Source: Linyphia triangularis (Eukaryota > Arthropoda > Arachnida > Araneae > Linyphiidae). From it: a stretch of 64,000 nucleotides of DNA. The notes below the pieces were generated by a model. It did not search any database. It worked only from the letters and a program-made list of their open reading frames with translations, and was not told the origin of the DNA. The stretch is from assembly GCA_963978545.1 (NCBI GenBank), contig OZ021722.1, positions 10,507,401-10,571,400 of the forward strand, given 5' to 3'. Made by a program: the position numbers and the translations under genes. The first letter of the stretch is position 1, and every line of letters begins with the position of its first letter. This document shows, in pieces, positions 36,200-48,761 of the stretch.

Positions 36200-36680
36200 A
36201 GGAGCGTAGCTAGTCTAAATAAATTCTAAAATATTCAGGAAGAAATTTCAGCAACACTTTAGGGGTAATTTCCAAATATTTTAGGGATATCTTTTAAATT
36301 TTTAGGGATAATTATTTCTAAAATTTTGGGGTCATTTCACAAACATTTAGAGTTATTTCTTTCGAAGCTGACATAGGCTCTTAACACAGACATTCTCCCT
36401 AGAACTTGTTTCAATTCCGGCAAAAAAAATCCCGTTTTTTTTTAAAAATTAAACTTCAAACAACTTATTAGGAAAATAAGAGTTATAAAATTAAACAATT
36501 ACACTCTTTTGACAGAAGATGCAAATTTAATTAAATTCACTTTTTTCATCTTGAGCAACATCGGAGATTTTAACGGCTTTTAATATTTTTTTTAAATTAT
36601 AGAAAAATTGAAGTACAATTTAGGTAAGAAAAAAAAATTAAGAAATATCATAAAATTTAGGGCGAATTCGACCTCTCCAT
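36200..36680. repeat. Dispersed repeat R4, copy 2
   Basis: Tandem short units of the kind TTTAGGGATAATTxCxAAAA, then GAAGCTGACATAGGCTCTTA, ending AAATTTAGGGCGAATTCGAC. Non-coding. Confidence 0.65.
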
Positions 36681-37080
36681 TGCATGTTTGTAGCGATGTA
36701 TGATAGGCTCAATTTTTTTTTTTTTCCCCAAATTAGAAAAACGACATCGAATGCTAAAAACAGTACATAGGGGAAAACATTTCAAATAGTTTTTCGATCT
36801 CCATTATAACACAATAAGGAGATGTCCACGATTTGGCGACTGTCAAATTTAGGTTATTCGAGGAAGAGGGGAAAATAATTACATAGCGACTATGGAGACA
36901 AATAAGAACTATGCAAAATAATTCCATAACCACAGTAAAAATTCTAATTGGTCTGTGAATTTATTTTTAGTACTCAATGCAAATTCTTTCAATTTTTAAA
37001 ACTTAGAAAAAAATAATGTAAATTAAACAGTCGGTGGCAAGTTCATTAACAGACTTTAAAATATAAAGAAATATTCTTAC

Positions 37081-37284
37081 TGTATACGATACTTATCATT
37101 TAGAATTGAAGCCTCGCTCGATGAACCTATTATAAGTTTGAAAATGGTAAATAACGACACCAAGACCCCCACACTTTTATTTTCAGGACGGTCAATATAA
37201 ATTAAAAACATGGAGATTGTTGAAGGCATCTTTTCATATTTAGAGGCAGGGGAGTCGTCAATCAAGGCTTGGCCACAGAAACAC
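37081..37284 (-). CDS. Candidate internal exon of an unrecognised minus-strand gene
   Basis: On the minus strand an acceptor (AATATTTACTTTCAG) is followed by 204 bp with a single open frame, then a donor GTAAGAA. Length is a multiple of three and both boundaries have the same phase, as in a typical internal exon. The encoded stretch begins CFCGQALIDDSPASKYEKMP, continues with a hydrophobic segment (VGVLVSLFTIFKLIIG) and ends EASILNDKYRIQ. No family was recognised. No partner exon could be identified, so it may be chance or a relic. Confidence 0.3.
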
Positions 37285-37709
37285 CTGAAAGTAAATATTA
37301 TTGAGTCAAACATTCGAATACAAAAACTATGTACACATAAATAATTAAGAATAACAAAAATGCTGAGACGTAATACTTTGAAAAATTTGGCAGTCAAAAC
37401 TCAATTCAAATCCTAGAAGTTAGAGAAATTGATTTTCAATCTTATCTTGAGAACGAGCGTTTCAGGGAGGGAGGGGGAGGGGGGGTCATAGCTCCGCCAC
37501 TATTTGCGAAGATTACAATGAAAAGTGTTAAATTTAAAAAAATAAAATATATAAGTATGGGAATCAATTTGATCATGACTATAAAATGTGCGTATAACTA
37601 TTAACATTTTCTCCAAAAATGAGTATTTTATTTCTTACTTTGAAAAAAAACTTGAACCATCTTGCATCTAATCTAACCGGTGCCCATGACAATGAATGAT
37701 GCCGTGACA

Positions 37710-37892
37710 TGGCGCGAGTGAGTTTTCTAAAAAAAAATTAGGTAGGAGATTTAGAGATAATTCCCAAAAAAATTGGGGATAATTCTTAAAAAGTTAGGGA
37801 TAATTCAAAAACATTTAGCGATATTTCTTTAGAAGCTGACATAGGCTCCGAACACAAGACATGTTCCGTCCAAAGCTTGTATTAAAATCGGC

Positions 37893-37934
<42 letters not shown>

Positions 37935-38075
37935 GAGGAATGTCGGGGAGTTTCGCGGGTTATGGAGGAAAATCGTGTGATTTTCGGGGGTTTTTAATTT
38001 TTTTTTTTTTTTTTTTTTAAGGGATTATCGAAACATTTAAGCACAATTTTATGAATTTTAGGCCGAAACAAAATA
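37710..38075. repeat. Dispersed repeat R4, copy 3
   Basis: GAGTTTTCTAAAAAAAAATT, GATAATTCCCAAAAAAATTG, GAAGCTGACATAGGCTCCGA, then a poly-A run of about 38 bp (37895-37932). It is the left part of the segmental duplication. Confidence 0.65.
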
Positions 38076-38889
38076 TTTAAAAGACATTGCTCGCAAAAAT
38101 CGGATAACGGCGAGCCATCACCGACTCAGAATTTCATGATTCCGATGGAATTATGATTAGAAGGTCGGCGAAAGCAGAAATAGTACTCTGAAATAACACA
38201 AAAACGCATCCTATTTGGGCCCTTTTACTCTGAGGCTCCGAGCTCCTTCAATTAATATTAACCTTAGAATATCTCTTTATATGAAGGTGCTTAGTGACTC
38301 TTCACAAAAAATTCCTTTAAATCATATCAAAGTAGGATTTGCATTTTTAAAATTGGATTTTGTACGATAAACCGTCGTTTGGGCGAGAGGAGGGGGGGGG
38401 GGAGGGGGAGTCCTCATATGTGGCTCCAACTATTTACAAGTAAATTTGTACTTAGAGATGCTAATATACAACTTATAGCTTTTAGGCAACTTATAGCTGT
38501 TAGGCAACAAAAAAAAACCTATCTGAAGCGCTTCAAACCCAGTCATACATTCAATTACAAAACAGCAAGAAAAAAAAAAGAAAAAGAGAAAAAAAAAAGA
38601 CACGCGTGAATTTCACGCAAAAGCAATGAAAACCATTAAAAAAATCCCATTTTATACCAACCATTAAAAAAAATCTAATTTTAAGAAGAAATGTCAGTTT
38701 ATCCCTACATCATAGCCAAATGTTTTATTTTTTTCATTCACAATTTCTCTCGTAGTATTGTTTTGAAGAGTTTGATAAAAGCACAGTAATAAAATGTTCA
38801 TCAAAAATTAATGATGTTTTTTATTAAACTTAATTATAAGCTAGCTTTTAAGAACCTTACCTAAAAATATTAAAACAAAAACCACTAGT

Positions 38890-39215
38890 CAGGGTGGCAA
38901 CGAAATTCAGGAAAAAAAGGATCCAATAGATTTACTTGTAGACTCATTCAACAAATAGAATATATATGTTTGTTAAAGAGATGATGTGGCCATTTTTTAA
39001 AAACAATTTTGGCGAAATGAAAAGTTTTATTCCGTCATAATAAACGTCTAACGATTACCACAACAATTCTCCGGATAAATGGTGACAAAATACGGATAAC
39101 TAGGGAAATGTACCTTCAATGCTATCAGAAACTTCCGATTTTTGTAAAGTTTAAAAAAAAAATCTGACATTTTTCTGATTTATTTCCAGAATCCAAAAGC
39201 TCCTTGGCCACTCTG
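38890..39215 (+). mobile_element. hAT MITE HM1, copy in segmental duplication A (first of pair)
   Basis: Starts CAGGGTGGCAACGAAATTCAG and ends TTGGCCACTCTG, inverse of the start. The counterpart in copy B is 56405-56756. Non-coding. Confidence 0.7.
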
Positions 39216-39232
39216 ACTAAAAAAAAGTTAAA

Positions 39233-39618
39233 CAGGGTGGGCACAAAATTAAAAAAAAGTTCCCTGGTAATAAGCCAATTTCCCTGATATATTTTTAAAA
39301 GATTTCCCGATTTTACGGGATTATGTTACAAATTTCCCCAACTTTTCTGTATGCGTAAACACCCTGATCAAATAGAGCATACATGCCAAACAGAAAAAAA
39401 ATAAGATAATTCTTTTTAAAATAGTTTTAGCGGCAATAAAAAGTTTTAATTATCCACAACATAAAAATTTTTATTATCGCCACAAATCTAAAAGGTAAAT
39501 AGCGCCAAAATACTGATGAACAGTGATATCTTCAAACCTTCGGGTAGCAAATTTCGCTGATTTTGGTAAAATTATAAAAAATTCCCCGACATTTCCCTGA
39601 TTTCCAGGTTCTGTTGCA
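39233..39618 (+). mobile_element. hAT MITE HM1, second of pair, 3' end deleted
   Basis: Starts CAGGGTGGGCACAAAATT. The right end stops at CCAGGTTCTGTTGCAGG: relative to its counterpart (56775-57160) about 13 bp containing CACTCTG are missing. Confidence 0.65.
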
Positions 39619-40097
39619 GGCAAATTGACTAATGAATGAACTTTTATTACTGATGTTAGTTTCATATGCTTCAAAGCAATACTCCGGGTGAAATCGTGGA
39701 TGAAAAAATAAAGCATTGGGTCTATGGGACATTGTTTCTCGCCTGATATGTGTTATTCACCTAAAAAATTAAACCAATTGAACCTCCGACACTTAATATT
39801 TTTTAGTATAATTTCGTGTTAATTCATTTAAATTTCAGCATGAACTCCAAAGACGTATTTTGCACTTCTCTCAATATACTATGACGAAACGTGTTTCCTG
39901 ATATCCAAGTATTCCGCGTGATCCCCCAAATGCATATATTTAATTTTTGATAAACGATATAGTTTGGAAGTAGCAATAGGATTACTTGAAATGTCTCGTT
40001 TGAACGATTTCAATTCTGCTAATGGTCTGTATCCGAGTAACCTTATACAACATTTAAATTAAAATAAGAAAGAAAGAAAAAAATTTAAAATTTCAAA

Positions 40098-41286
40098 TCT
40101 ATAAATATAATAAAACAAGCTGTCTGTCTGTGGCTCTATAGACACCTATTAAAATTGGAGTAGAGCTCTGAAATTTTCAACATTAGAAGTTTTGGCTTTC
40201 TAATTTTATGCATGTCAAACAGAATGTTAAAATTTCAATTAGTTCTCTTTTAATTAATTTTTTTTAATTAATTTATTTTTTTACAAAGTGACTTCAAATA
40301 GAGATGCAACTCTGAAATTTTCAACTTAGTTTTAGCCTTCTAATTGACTTTTGAAAACCAGAATGTTAAATTTTAGTTATTTTTTAATTAATTTTCTTAA
40401 CAATTCTTTTTATACAAAACTTCTAATAGGGCTACGGTTCTGAAATTTTCAACATAAGTAGTTTTTTAAAAGACCAATAATTTGGCCAAAACAGAATTTT
40501 AAATTTTTATTTAGTTCCTATCTAATTAATTTTTTTAATTAACATATATTTTACAAAACGATTTCTAATAGGGCTACAGCTCTTAAATTTTCAACATAAG
40601 TAGTTTTAGCCTTTTAATTGGACTTTTGAAAAACAGAAGTTTGAATATTTTTTTTATTAATTAACAAATATTTTACAAAACGATTTCTAACTGGGCTAGA
40701 TTTTTGAAATTTTCAACACAAATAGTTTTGGCCTTCTAGTTGGATTTTTCACAAAAAGAACGTTAAAATTTTAATTTGTTTTCAATGAATTTTTATTTGA
40801 AATTTTCACAAAAAGCTTCTTCTAATAGGCCTAGAGTTTTGAAAGTTTCAGCAGAAGTAGTTTTGACCTTCTAATTTTGCTTTTTACAAACATCACGTGT
40901 TAAAATACTCTTAAAGGGGGTTATATTACAGTTATTAACGGGATTTTTTTTTATTGTTTCTCGACAAGGGAGGGGCTTCTAATATTAAGACTTTACGTAG
41001 CAATTAGTTTTTACGCAGCAATGAATCTTTCATCGAGCAAAGAGAGCTCATGTTTGCATAGCAATGAACCTTTCAACGAGTTAAGTAAGCATATGCTTAT
41101 ATGTCAATGACTTTTTCAGCGAGCGAAGCGAGGTCGATTTTGCGTTGCGATGAACCTACCAGCGAGTGAAGCGCCAAAAATTGGAGCCTATACACTAATA
41201 ACGGATTTCCACAACGTGGGCCCTCACAGCTGGCTAAAATATTTCACATGGTAAAATTTCGTGGCGAAGCACGGGTATTCAGCTAG
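40098..41286 (+). mobile_element. Helitron type H1, copy 2
   Basis: Starts TCTATAAATATAATAAAACA, ends GGTATTCAGCTAG, inserted between A and T. It has about six internal units with the same core as 11074-12982 and the same GCGAAGCG-rich 3' region. Non-autonomous. It lies in copy A of the segmental duplication and is absent from copy B. Confidence 0.75.
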
Positions 41287-41537
41287 TTATAAATATAGGA
41301 TATGAGGTTCAACTAATTTTATAGTTTAGGGAAACAGTACGTATATAATTAGTCTTTTTTAACAGAAACAGACAACAGATGTTTTAAGTATTTTAAAGTG
41401 TTCCCCCCCCCCCCCCATCACCAATCCACAGAAAAATTGACAAAAGTACAACATTTGGGTGAACAAATTCCAAACACATTAATCCTATTTTCTAGAAAGG
41501 TGAGGCATAAAAACAATATATCGCCGCTATGGTGAAC

Positions 41538-41950
41538 CAGGGTAGCCACAAAATTCAGGAAAAAAATTCCTTTGATAATGCCCTGATGGATATCTAAAGA
41601 ATTCCGAATTTGCGGCATTTTTTGTTTCCAAATTCCTTCAACATTACCAGGATTTCCAAATGATCCTGATCAAATAGAACATGAATGCTAAGGAGATAAT
41701 ATGCCACTTTTTAAAAAATAATTTTGGCGGCAACGAAGATTATTCCGTATTTCTAAGGATTACCATCACAATTCTCTGACAAATGGCACCAAAATAAGGA
41801 TACGTATCTTCAAAACTAAGAAAATCCTGATTTTCAGGAATTTTTTTTAAAAAAATTCCGACATTTCTCCCGGAATCAGAAACGAGTTTTTCCCAGCAGA
41901 ATCAGAAAACTCCCGACATTTCCCTGCTTCCAGGTTCTGTGAGCACTCTG
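41538..41950 (+). mobile_element. hAT MITE HM1, full copy
   Basis: Starts CAGGGTAGCCACAAAATTCAG and ends GTGAGCACTCTG. Upstream flank ATATCGCCGCTATGGTGAAC is shared with the copy at 21725-22084 and, diverged, with 46135-46175. Confidence 0.7.
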
Positions 41951-41956
41951 CAAAAG

Positions 41957-42850
41957 GTCGTATCGAAAATAAAAACTTGTTTTGGAAATACATATTTTCA
42001 AGCTGATAAAAAAGTTGTCACTATGCTCACATATTTACTAAACAAAATTTTATGGCTCAATTGAAAAATATTTAGGTCTCCCAAAATGGACCTAAAGTTC
42101 GATTTTTTTTTGACAAAAACAAAGATTTTTAATTTTTTTAAAAACAAATTTGTATTTTCAAAAATAAAAATGTAAAAGTTTACAATATTAATTAGCAGTA
42201 ATAAAAAAATTAGATCTACTATATAGCATTTAGGTCTCCCGGAATCTAGATGAAAATCTTAATTTCTCATTTATTTTTTACAAAATACGGATACTTTTCA
42301 ATTAACAACCCATTATTTTGGTTAGTTTGCAATTATTTTATTTATGGTCTTGGTACAGTAGTGCAACATTTTGAAATATCGGGAATAACATTTTATGAAA
42401 TGGCATATACTAAACTCAAGTATTAAGTTATGCGATTTCTGCACGAACTTGGAGCATCCAACCAACAAAGACTTTAGGTTTGAGACATGAAGGTAACGTT
42501 ATTGAAAATGATTCAATGTCACAAAGTTCGAGGGATGACAGTGTACTTGATAGTAAAATGTTTCTACCAGGGAAAAGCCAGAAAGTTTAATTATTTCAGT
42601 GAAGTAAGAACTACCAGAAAAAATACTCTTTTTTCTAGAGCATGTGCTGTAGAGCAATTTCCATTATAGCAGAAGCTCAATTAGCAAGTGCTCTTTTGCT
42701 GGATTTAAATGTTGCAACACTAGAAAACCAGGCAGTGGTAAAGGAAAAATAGAAGGTTTTTCGTGAAAGGGTAAAATACCATCGATGTATTAGTTCCAAC
42801 TATTTTTCACTCTATATAATCAAAAGTTTAATAAGTATAGAAATTGTAAA
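41957..42850 (+). repeat. Left arm of a fold-back duplication (inverted copy of gene modules B and C)
   Basis: The reverse complement of this arm matches 43840-45460. Outer part: CACTATGCTCACATATTTAC-type and TTTAGGTCTCCCAAAATGG blocks. Inner part: the TTTGAGACATGAAGGTAACG and AGAGCATGTGCTGTAGAGCA blocks, which are copies of coding modules found on the minus strand of the right arm, here broken by stops and frameshifts. The spacer between the arms (about 42860-43550) is unique and unrecognised. Confidence 0.65.
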
Positions 42851-43565
42851 TAGTAAACGTGGTCTCATAAATAAAAGAGAACACGCATCTTTGGTATGAG
42901 ATCTATTCAGCATATTTTAGACACGCAACTCCAGACAGTGGCTCTGGACGAATCGTAGTATTATCAATACAATTCATGAAAGACAGCTGCATTGATGAGA
43001 AAACTATTCAAGGTCATGGTTATGATTGTATAGCATGAAGACTGAAGTCTATAATTGATCAATTTCATTATTCAAAAATACTTTAAAATAACCAGTACAG
43101 GGCGTTGTTTGTTTACATCATTTAAACGAATTGCCTCTTATGAAAGTTACGATTAGTCTCGATGGTTCAATTCCTTGAATACTTTTACTGTCCAATAGAA
43201 AAACGTTTAACAAGTTGTCGAGATTTACCAGTTGTTGAATACAATAACATCAATAGTGTTTTTCCAGCAACGACCACAAATATTTGAAAATATGTCGGGT
43301 TGTACTAACAAGCAAATCCACGTAAGGTTTAGCAAGCAGAAACCCTGGAAACATCTCCCATTCAAGATGACTGAAAATGGCAAATTAAATCTTCCGTTTA
43401 AATATTGTACCACTTAATCCAACCTCGCAGTTTAAAAAAGTAATGAAAATTTATATTCCCTTATAGTTTACAATATAATGTCATCCTAGAATTATCTATG
43501 TGTCAAAAAAACATTTTTAGGATACAATACACAAAGTATTTAGAAAATGACCTGAAGCCTCTTGT

Positions 43566-45830
43566 TCAATCAACTCTACAAAAAAGTGCTTTTATGGTTA
43601 ACTCAGAACATCTCCTTTTGAATGTTGCTTGACTCAAGAAAACATATTCGATGTCTGACAAGCAAAAGGATACAAAAAGTTCTACAAATTTGCTACCAGG
43701 AAAAATTCCTTTTGAGGCAAAAAAAAAAAAAAAATACATCGATCTTATTGATTGGCAGTCCACAATAGCAATGGAATGACATGTCATAACTAGAGTTTAT
43801 TTATGCAGCAATAATTACTACTCACAATTTCTATACTTATTGCTTCATCATTTCAATTATACAAAGAGAGTAAAAAATAGTTGAACTAATACCTCGATGG
43901 TATTTTAACCTTTCACGAATAATCTTCGATTTATCTACTACCACTGCATGATTTTCTAGGTTTACAACATTTAAATCCCACAAAAAAGCAATTGATAATT
44001 GAACTTCTGCTCTAATGGAAATTGCTCTACGGCACATACTCTAGAACAGCGTTCGCCACTAACTTTTAGAGACGGCCTCATGACTTATGTTGGAACTTTC
44101 CGCGGGTCGCAGATTTATACTGAATACGCTAGTAAATATATTGCTTTACTACATATGTTCAATGCTAGAAATGTGATAATTACTAAAGATTCAACAATAT
44201 AAAACAATTTTGAAAACTGAAACAATAACTTAACTTTTTTATATAAATAAAATAACAATTGATATTTGATTCTTGTTTCAAATGATTAAAAAAAATTTCT
44301 TTACATCGTAAATCAAATTCATAAAAGAAGTTAATCTTTTGTGACAATATTACATTGTGACTTGACATAAACTCATAATCAATAAAGATATTACCTCCTA
44401 AATCTTTCATTTTAGTCGATGTTAATTACCAGACGATGACGGCCGATCCGCTTTTCACTATCTACTTTGAGTTTAAATCTAGTTTTTGACGTCATTATTG
44501 CACTGGAGTCAGAGATCGTGATACTTTTTTTTATGCGTTAAAACCCTTAACTCTTGCCCATCACATTCAGAAAAGCAGAAATCGAATTGTGGCATTCACG
44601 AATCCAGGGGGTATGATATCATTAAGTACAAAACTAAGCAATGCGTCATTGGTAATAATTTAAACTATTGTTTTTTTTTGTTTGTTTTTTTGTTTTTTTT
44701 TCTCGCTGACAGTCTCAGGAAGAAAAAAAAGGATTTTCAGACATACTGACACGGGCAACTTAATGGAAAACGCTTTTTTGGTAGTGAACACATACTGTAG
44801 TAGACAAATTAAAATTATTTCGGCAAAATTTGATTTTTGTTCTACTGCCGGCGGGCCGGAGTAAAAGCTCTCGCGGGCCGCCTAGTGGCTGACGCTGCTC
44901 TAGAAAAAGAGTAGTTTTTTGGCAGTCCTTGTTTCAGCGAAATAATTGAACTTTCTGACTTTTCTTCTGGTAAAAGCTTTTTACTATCAAATACACTTTC
45001 ATCACTCGAACTCTGTGACATAGAATGAATTTCAATAACGTTACCTTCATGTCTCAAACCTAGAGTCTTAGTTGGTTGGGCCCTCCAAGGTCGAGCGGAA
45101 GTGACATGACACTTGAGTTTAGTATAGGTCATTTCATAAAATATTTTCGATATTTCAAAACGCTGTACTGCTATAACTACACTTTAAATAAATCATTGAA
45201 ATTAACCTACAGAATTGGTTGAAAATCGTAAATTATGCATATTGCACGCGCACACACACACAATTGAAAGTAATAAGGTTTTCATGTAGACTCCAGTAGA
45301 TTTTCATGTAGAGACCTAAATGTTAAATGGAATTCTGGGGACCTAAATATTTTTCAATTGAACTAAAAAAAAATTACAAAGTATATGTGAGCATAGTGGT
45401 AACTTTTTATCAACTTGAAATTTTGAATTTCAAAAAAAGTTTTTTTTTACGATTTCCTACATTTACATGCATTCGGACAAGGGGAAAATTATACCGCGTA
45501 ATAATTGGTTGCCAGCTATCTCTAGTGATGCCATCTACAAATGGAGAATTGAATGCTTTTAGAAAAAAAATTTACTGAAATACTGTTAACAATAGTACGC
45601 AAAGGAACTTACTTCAGTAACTGAGGCTTTTTATTTCTATGCATTAGCCCTTTTTAAAAGAAAATTTTTGTTTTAAGGATGCATGCATTCTTCAATATTT
45701 TGAACATTGCTCCCAATAACTACAGTATTTGAAGAAGCGCATCCTACCTCATTTATAAAGGAAGATAGTAGCTTATCTTCCGAAAAACAAAGACGTCAGG
45801 GGGAAAAAAAATACAATATAGCAAACATTC
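43566..45830 (-). pseudogene. Decayed multi-module gene of unknown family, copy A
   Basis: Four exon-like modules lie in order on the minus strand. A (about 45830-45690): CFSEDKLLSSFINEVG, ASSNTVVIGSNVQNIEEC. B (45132-44910): MTYTKLKCHVTSARPW, LGLRHEGNVIEIHSMSQSSS, acidic/serine-rich. C (44037-43837): AISIRAEVQLSIAFLWDL, HAVVVDKSKIIRERLKYH. D (43730-43566): SKGIFPGSKFVELFVSF, LSDIEYVFLSQATFK. Each is repeated in the second locus (58.2-62.6 kb), and B and C also in the inverted arm at 42.4-42.85 kb. Modules B and C are separated by a hAT insertion. I do not recognise the protein. Stops and frame changes argue for a pseudogene or a decayed mobile-element gene. Confidence 0.45.
44047..44897. mobile_element. 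hAT element with perfect 8-bp duplication (851 bp)
   Basis: Termini CAGCGTTCGCCACTA and, inverted, CAGCGTCAGCCACTA are flanked by identical CTCTAGAA (44039-44046 and 44898-44905). Removing it restores continuity between modules B and C as seen in the other copies. The interior is non-coding, with a GC-rich right end (GCGGGCCGGAG). Insertion occurred after the segmental duplication. Confidence 0.85.
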
Positions 45831-47213
45831 GCCGTGGCGAATATGAAAAATCTAAGCAAGCAGCTCCAGCCAACCATTTAACGAGCGGCATTATTTTCTC
45901 CTGTCCAAATATATGTAAAGGTAGGAAACAGCGACCACTCTGGTGAATGACACACCTACGAAAAGTAATTTTCGGGAAACACGAAAAACCAACTTCATTT
46001 CACTATAAACTTAGTGGCGCCTATCAACTTAGAAGTAACGTAATATTGTCATTATAAGTGTTACAGTTCGGTCTTTCGGCGGGCTAGGTATTCCATGACA
46101 CAATAGAGAACTGAACTCCATTTTAACAAAATTTGCTGTTGCGTCCTTGGTTCACAATAGCGGCAATATGTTCGAACAATCATTTTTGTTTTAACATTAA
46201 ACCGGGTGACTAACAAGCTACTTTTTTCAACTACAAAACCGTATGCGCGTCAGTGTTAATCATCTAGAGAAAGAAATTATTTCTCTGACACGAGTCTCTT
46301 GACACTCTTATTTTCAGAGCAAGTCCTCGTAAGGATCATTCACTAAACTCGCAATGTTGCAATCTTTTAGCCCATTTCATTCATAAACTACTTTGTATAA
46401 AACCTTGACATTTTTAAGTAGATACAAATCACTTAATGAAAAGACAAAAATTGTCTTCATTTAATGTCAACCTCTATCTATAAACACTCACTGATTCACT
46501 GACTGACTCACTCATCACTAATTATCCACAATTCAGAAAATTGGAAAACACAAGAAGAAAAAGAAGAATATCCGAACGATGACTGTATCTTCGGTTCCAA
46601 TTATCGTATAATTACGGTTACGATTTTCTATGTCTGGTGCAAAAAAAAAAAAAAAACAATTCTTAGTGGTAAATTTACTTAGTATAGCACCCTATCATAA
46701 AAAAATTCAATATGAACCCTTATATTTTCATTCGATTTCGAATAAATACCTGATTCACCCTAGATACCAAATAACAGTTCATTATATGAAAAATACGTCA
46801 CTTATGAGCGAAAACGTTTTGGCCCATTTTGAGGGCAAATTTCTTAGTAGCAGGGAAGAATCGAACGTTTTGCATGCTTCAAGACGTAATCTATTACAAA
46901 GTCCCTTAAAGTGAGCTTTTTTACATATTTGCTAAAATATTGAGAACCAAAAGTCAAAATGGAATGAAAATAATTGTGGAGTGTTTTTCGACCATGATAA
47001 TTCTAATAGGGGGAGGGGGGGGGGAGGGGAGGAAAAAGAAAAAAACATGTTTCTATTTTAAAAAAAAATTTAACCTTTTTAATGATTACTTATTATTTAA
47101 TAAAACAACAGTTTTATACAAAAGTTGCATGTTATTTATGTTTATCCTTTTATACAATATCGTTTGAATCAAAAATTGCTCAAATATTCAGGGGTTCAAC
47201 CAGGTTGCTCAAC

Positions 47214-47578
47214 CAGGGTTCTCACTCAAATCACAGAATGAAAATCAATGACTTTTCAGTGACGTTTAAGGACCTAATCAATGTTTTTAAGGACCTTTGA
47301 AAATTTGTTTTCATGCATCATGTCTATATATAAATTTTTAATAAAGTATATTCTGCTCAAAAAGTTACAAATTGGTGGATGCGTAATAAAAATATGTCGG
47401 AAAATTCTGATACGTGCAGATACGTGGCGGTCACACGGGGATAGCAAGTCAGAGTTGTATTTTTATAATCTGCAAAAATTAAGGACTTTTAAGGACCTCT
47501 AAGCATTTTCAAGGCCTTGAAAACAAATTCAAAAATATTAAGCACTTTTAATGACTTTCAATGACTGGGGAAACCCTG
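47214..47578. mobile_element. hAT-type element (CAGGGTTCTCAC end), short copy
   Basis: Starts CAGGGTTCTCACTCAAATCA and ends GGGGAAACCCTG. The body (GTTACAAATTGGTGGATGCG, GTGGCGGTCAC, AAGGACCTCTAAGC) matches the element at 60936-62248 without that copy's Helitron. No clear 8-bp duplication. Confidence 0.65.
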
Positions 47579-48356
47579 TTAACTGTATAAAAATATACGG
47601 CCAAAAAATATATATATTTTTAACATTAATTTGTCATTTATTTTTACATCATTTAAATGACTAAACCACTCATTGGAAAATTATGAAATTTGGTATTTAA
47701 GTTTTTTTTTGTTTTTTTTTCCGGATTCTAAATCTAAATATGGTATAATATTATGGGGTTGCCATTGAACTTTATAAAGTTTGATTTAGTTTTAATATGT
47801 AGATGACCCATCACGATAAAAAAAATAATATAAAATTAATAAAGTCTTTCCACAATTTCAACGATACTTTGACTTTTGATATTTCATTAATTAGAAAACA
47901 GATATAGCCCATCGTTCGGATTTTTTTTTTCCGTACTGTACATATGTCAACAATGACAAACACAGAAAAAGTAAGCTGTTCCAATCACGATTCACCAATT
48001 TTAAGGGTTCGAAAAGGGGTCAAACGTTCCAAACAAGAGATATTCGAATGTGCCCCTCCCAATGCAACTATAACCCTAATAATTGATGTAAATGTCAACA
48101 AGAACTAAAATCGAAAAAATAAGCTATTCCGTTGTCTATTAACCAAATTTAAAGGGTCGAAAAGGGATCGAACGTTCCAAAAGAATCTTCAAATGGTCCA
48201 CTTACAATGTAGTCACAGTTCTGATATTCAGTATAAATGTCAAACAAGGACAAGTCACTCCAATATCTATTAATTAATTTTAAAGGGTGAAAAGAAATAT
48301 TTCAATAGAAAGAAATGTTCCAAAAAAGAATATTTCGAAATTCTACTTCCAATTTA

Positions 48357-48761
48357 CAGGGTGGCCACAAAATTCTGAAAAAAAAGTTCCCTGATAATTC
48401 CCTGATTTCCCCCGACAGATTTCTAAAATTTTCCTGATTTTAGGACAAACTTTTTTTTTCAAATTTCCCCAATTTTCTTAGGTTTTCCAGATGTCTAGAC
48501 ACTCTGATCAAATAGAGCATGTATGCTAAAGAGATAATATGCAATTTTTTAGAAAATAGTTTTGCTGGTAATGAAAAGTTTAAATTATTCCGCAACATTA
48601 AACTTCTAATGGCTTACCACTACAAATCTCCGTGTAAATAGCGCCAAAATATGGTTAAACGTGCCTTAAACAATACAAATTTCCCTGATTTTCCTGAAAT
48701 TTTAAAAAGTTCCCTGACATTTCCCTGATTTCCAGGCTTTCCCGGTTCTGTGGCCACTCTG
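48357..48761 (+). mobile_element. hAT MITE HM1, copy nested in a Helitron
   Basis: CAGGGTGGCCACAAAATTCT at the start and CTGTGGCCACTCTG at the end, flanked by AATTTA on both sides (48351-48356 and 48762-48767). It interrupts one minisatellite unit of the Helitron. Confidence 0.8.

Larger units (their letters stand above)
37710..45815. repeat. Segmental duplication, copy A
   Basis: Collinear in direct orientation with about 55585-62550: R4 repeat, AAAGCAATGAAAACC block, two adjacent HM1 MITEs, the TCATGCTTCAAAGCAATACT-type block, fold-back arm, decayed gene modules and the GTAACTACAGTATT module. Copy A has its own insertions (Helitron 40098-41286, HM1 41538-41950, hAT 44047-44897). Identity is moderate, with many substitutions and indels, so it is not recent. 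Confidence 0.7.

Noticed and set aside
42487..42669. Independent 60-codon gene
   Set aside because: It is the frameshifted inverted copy of module B of the decayed gene.
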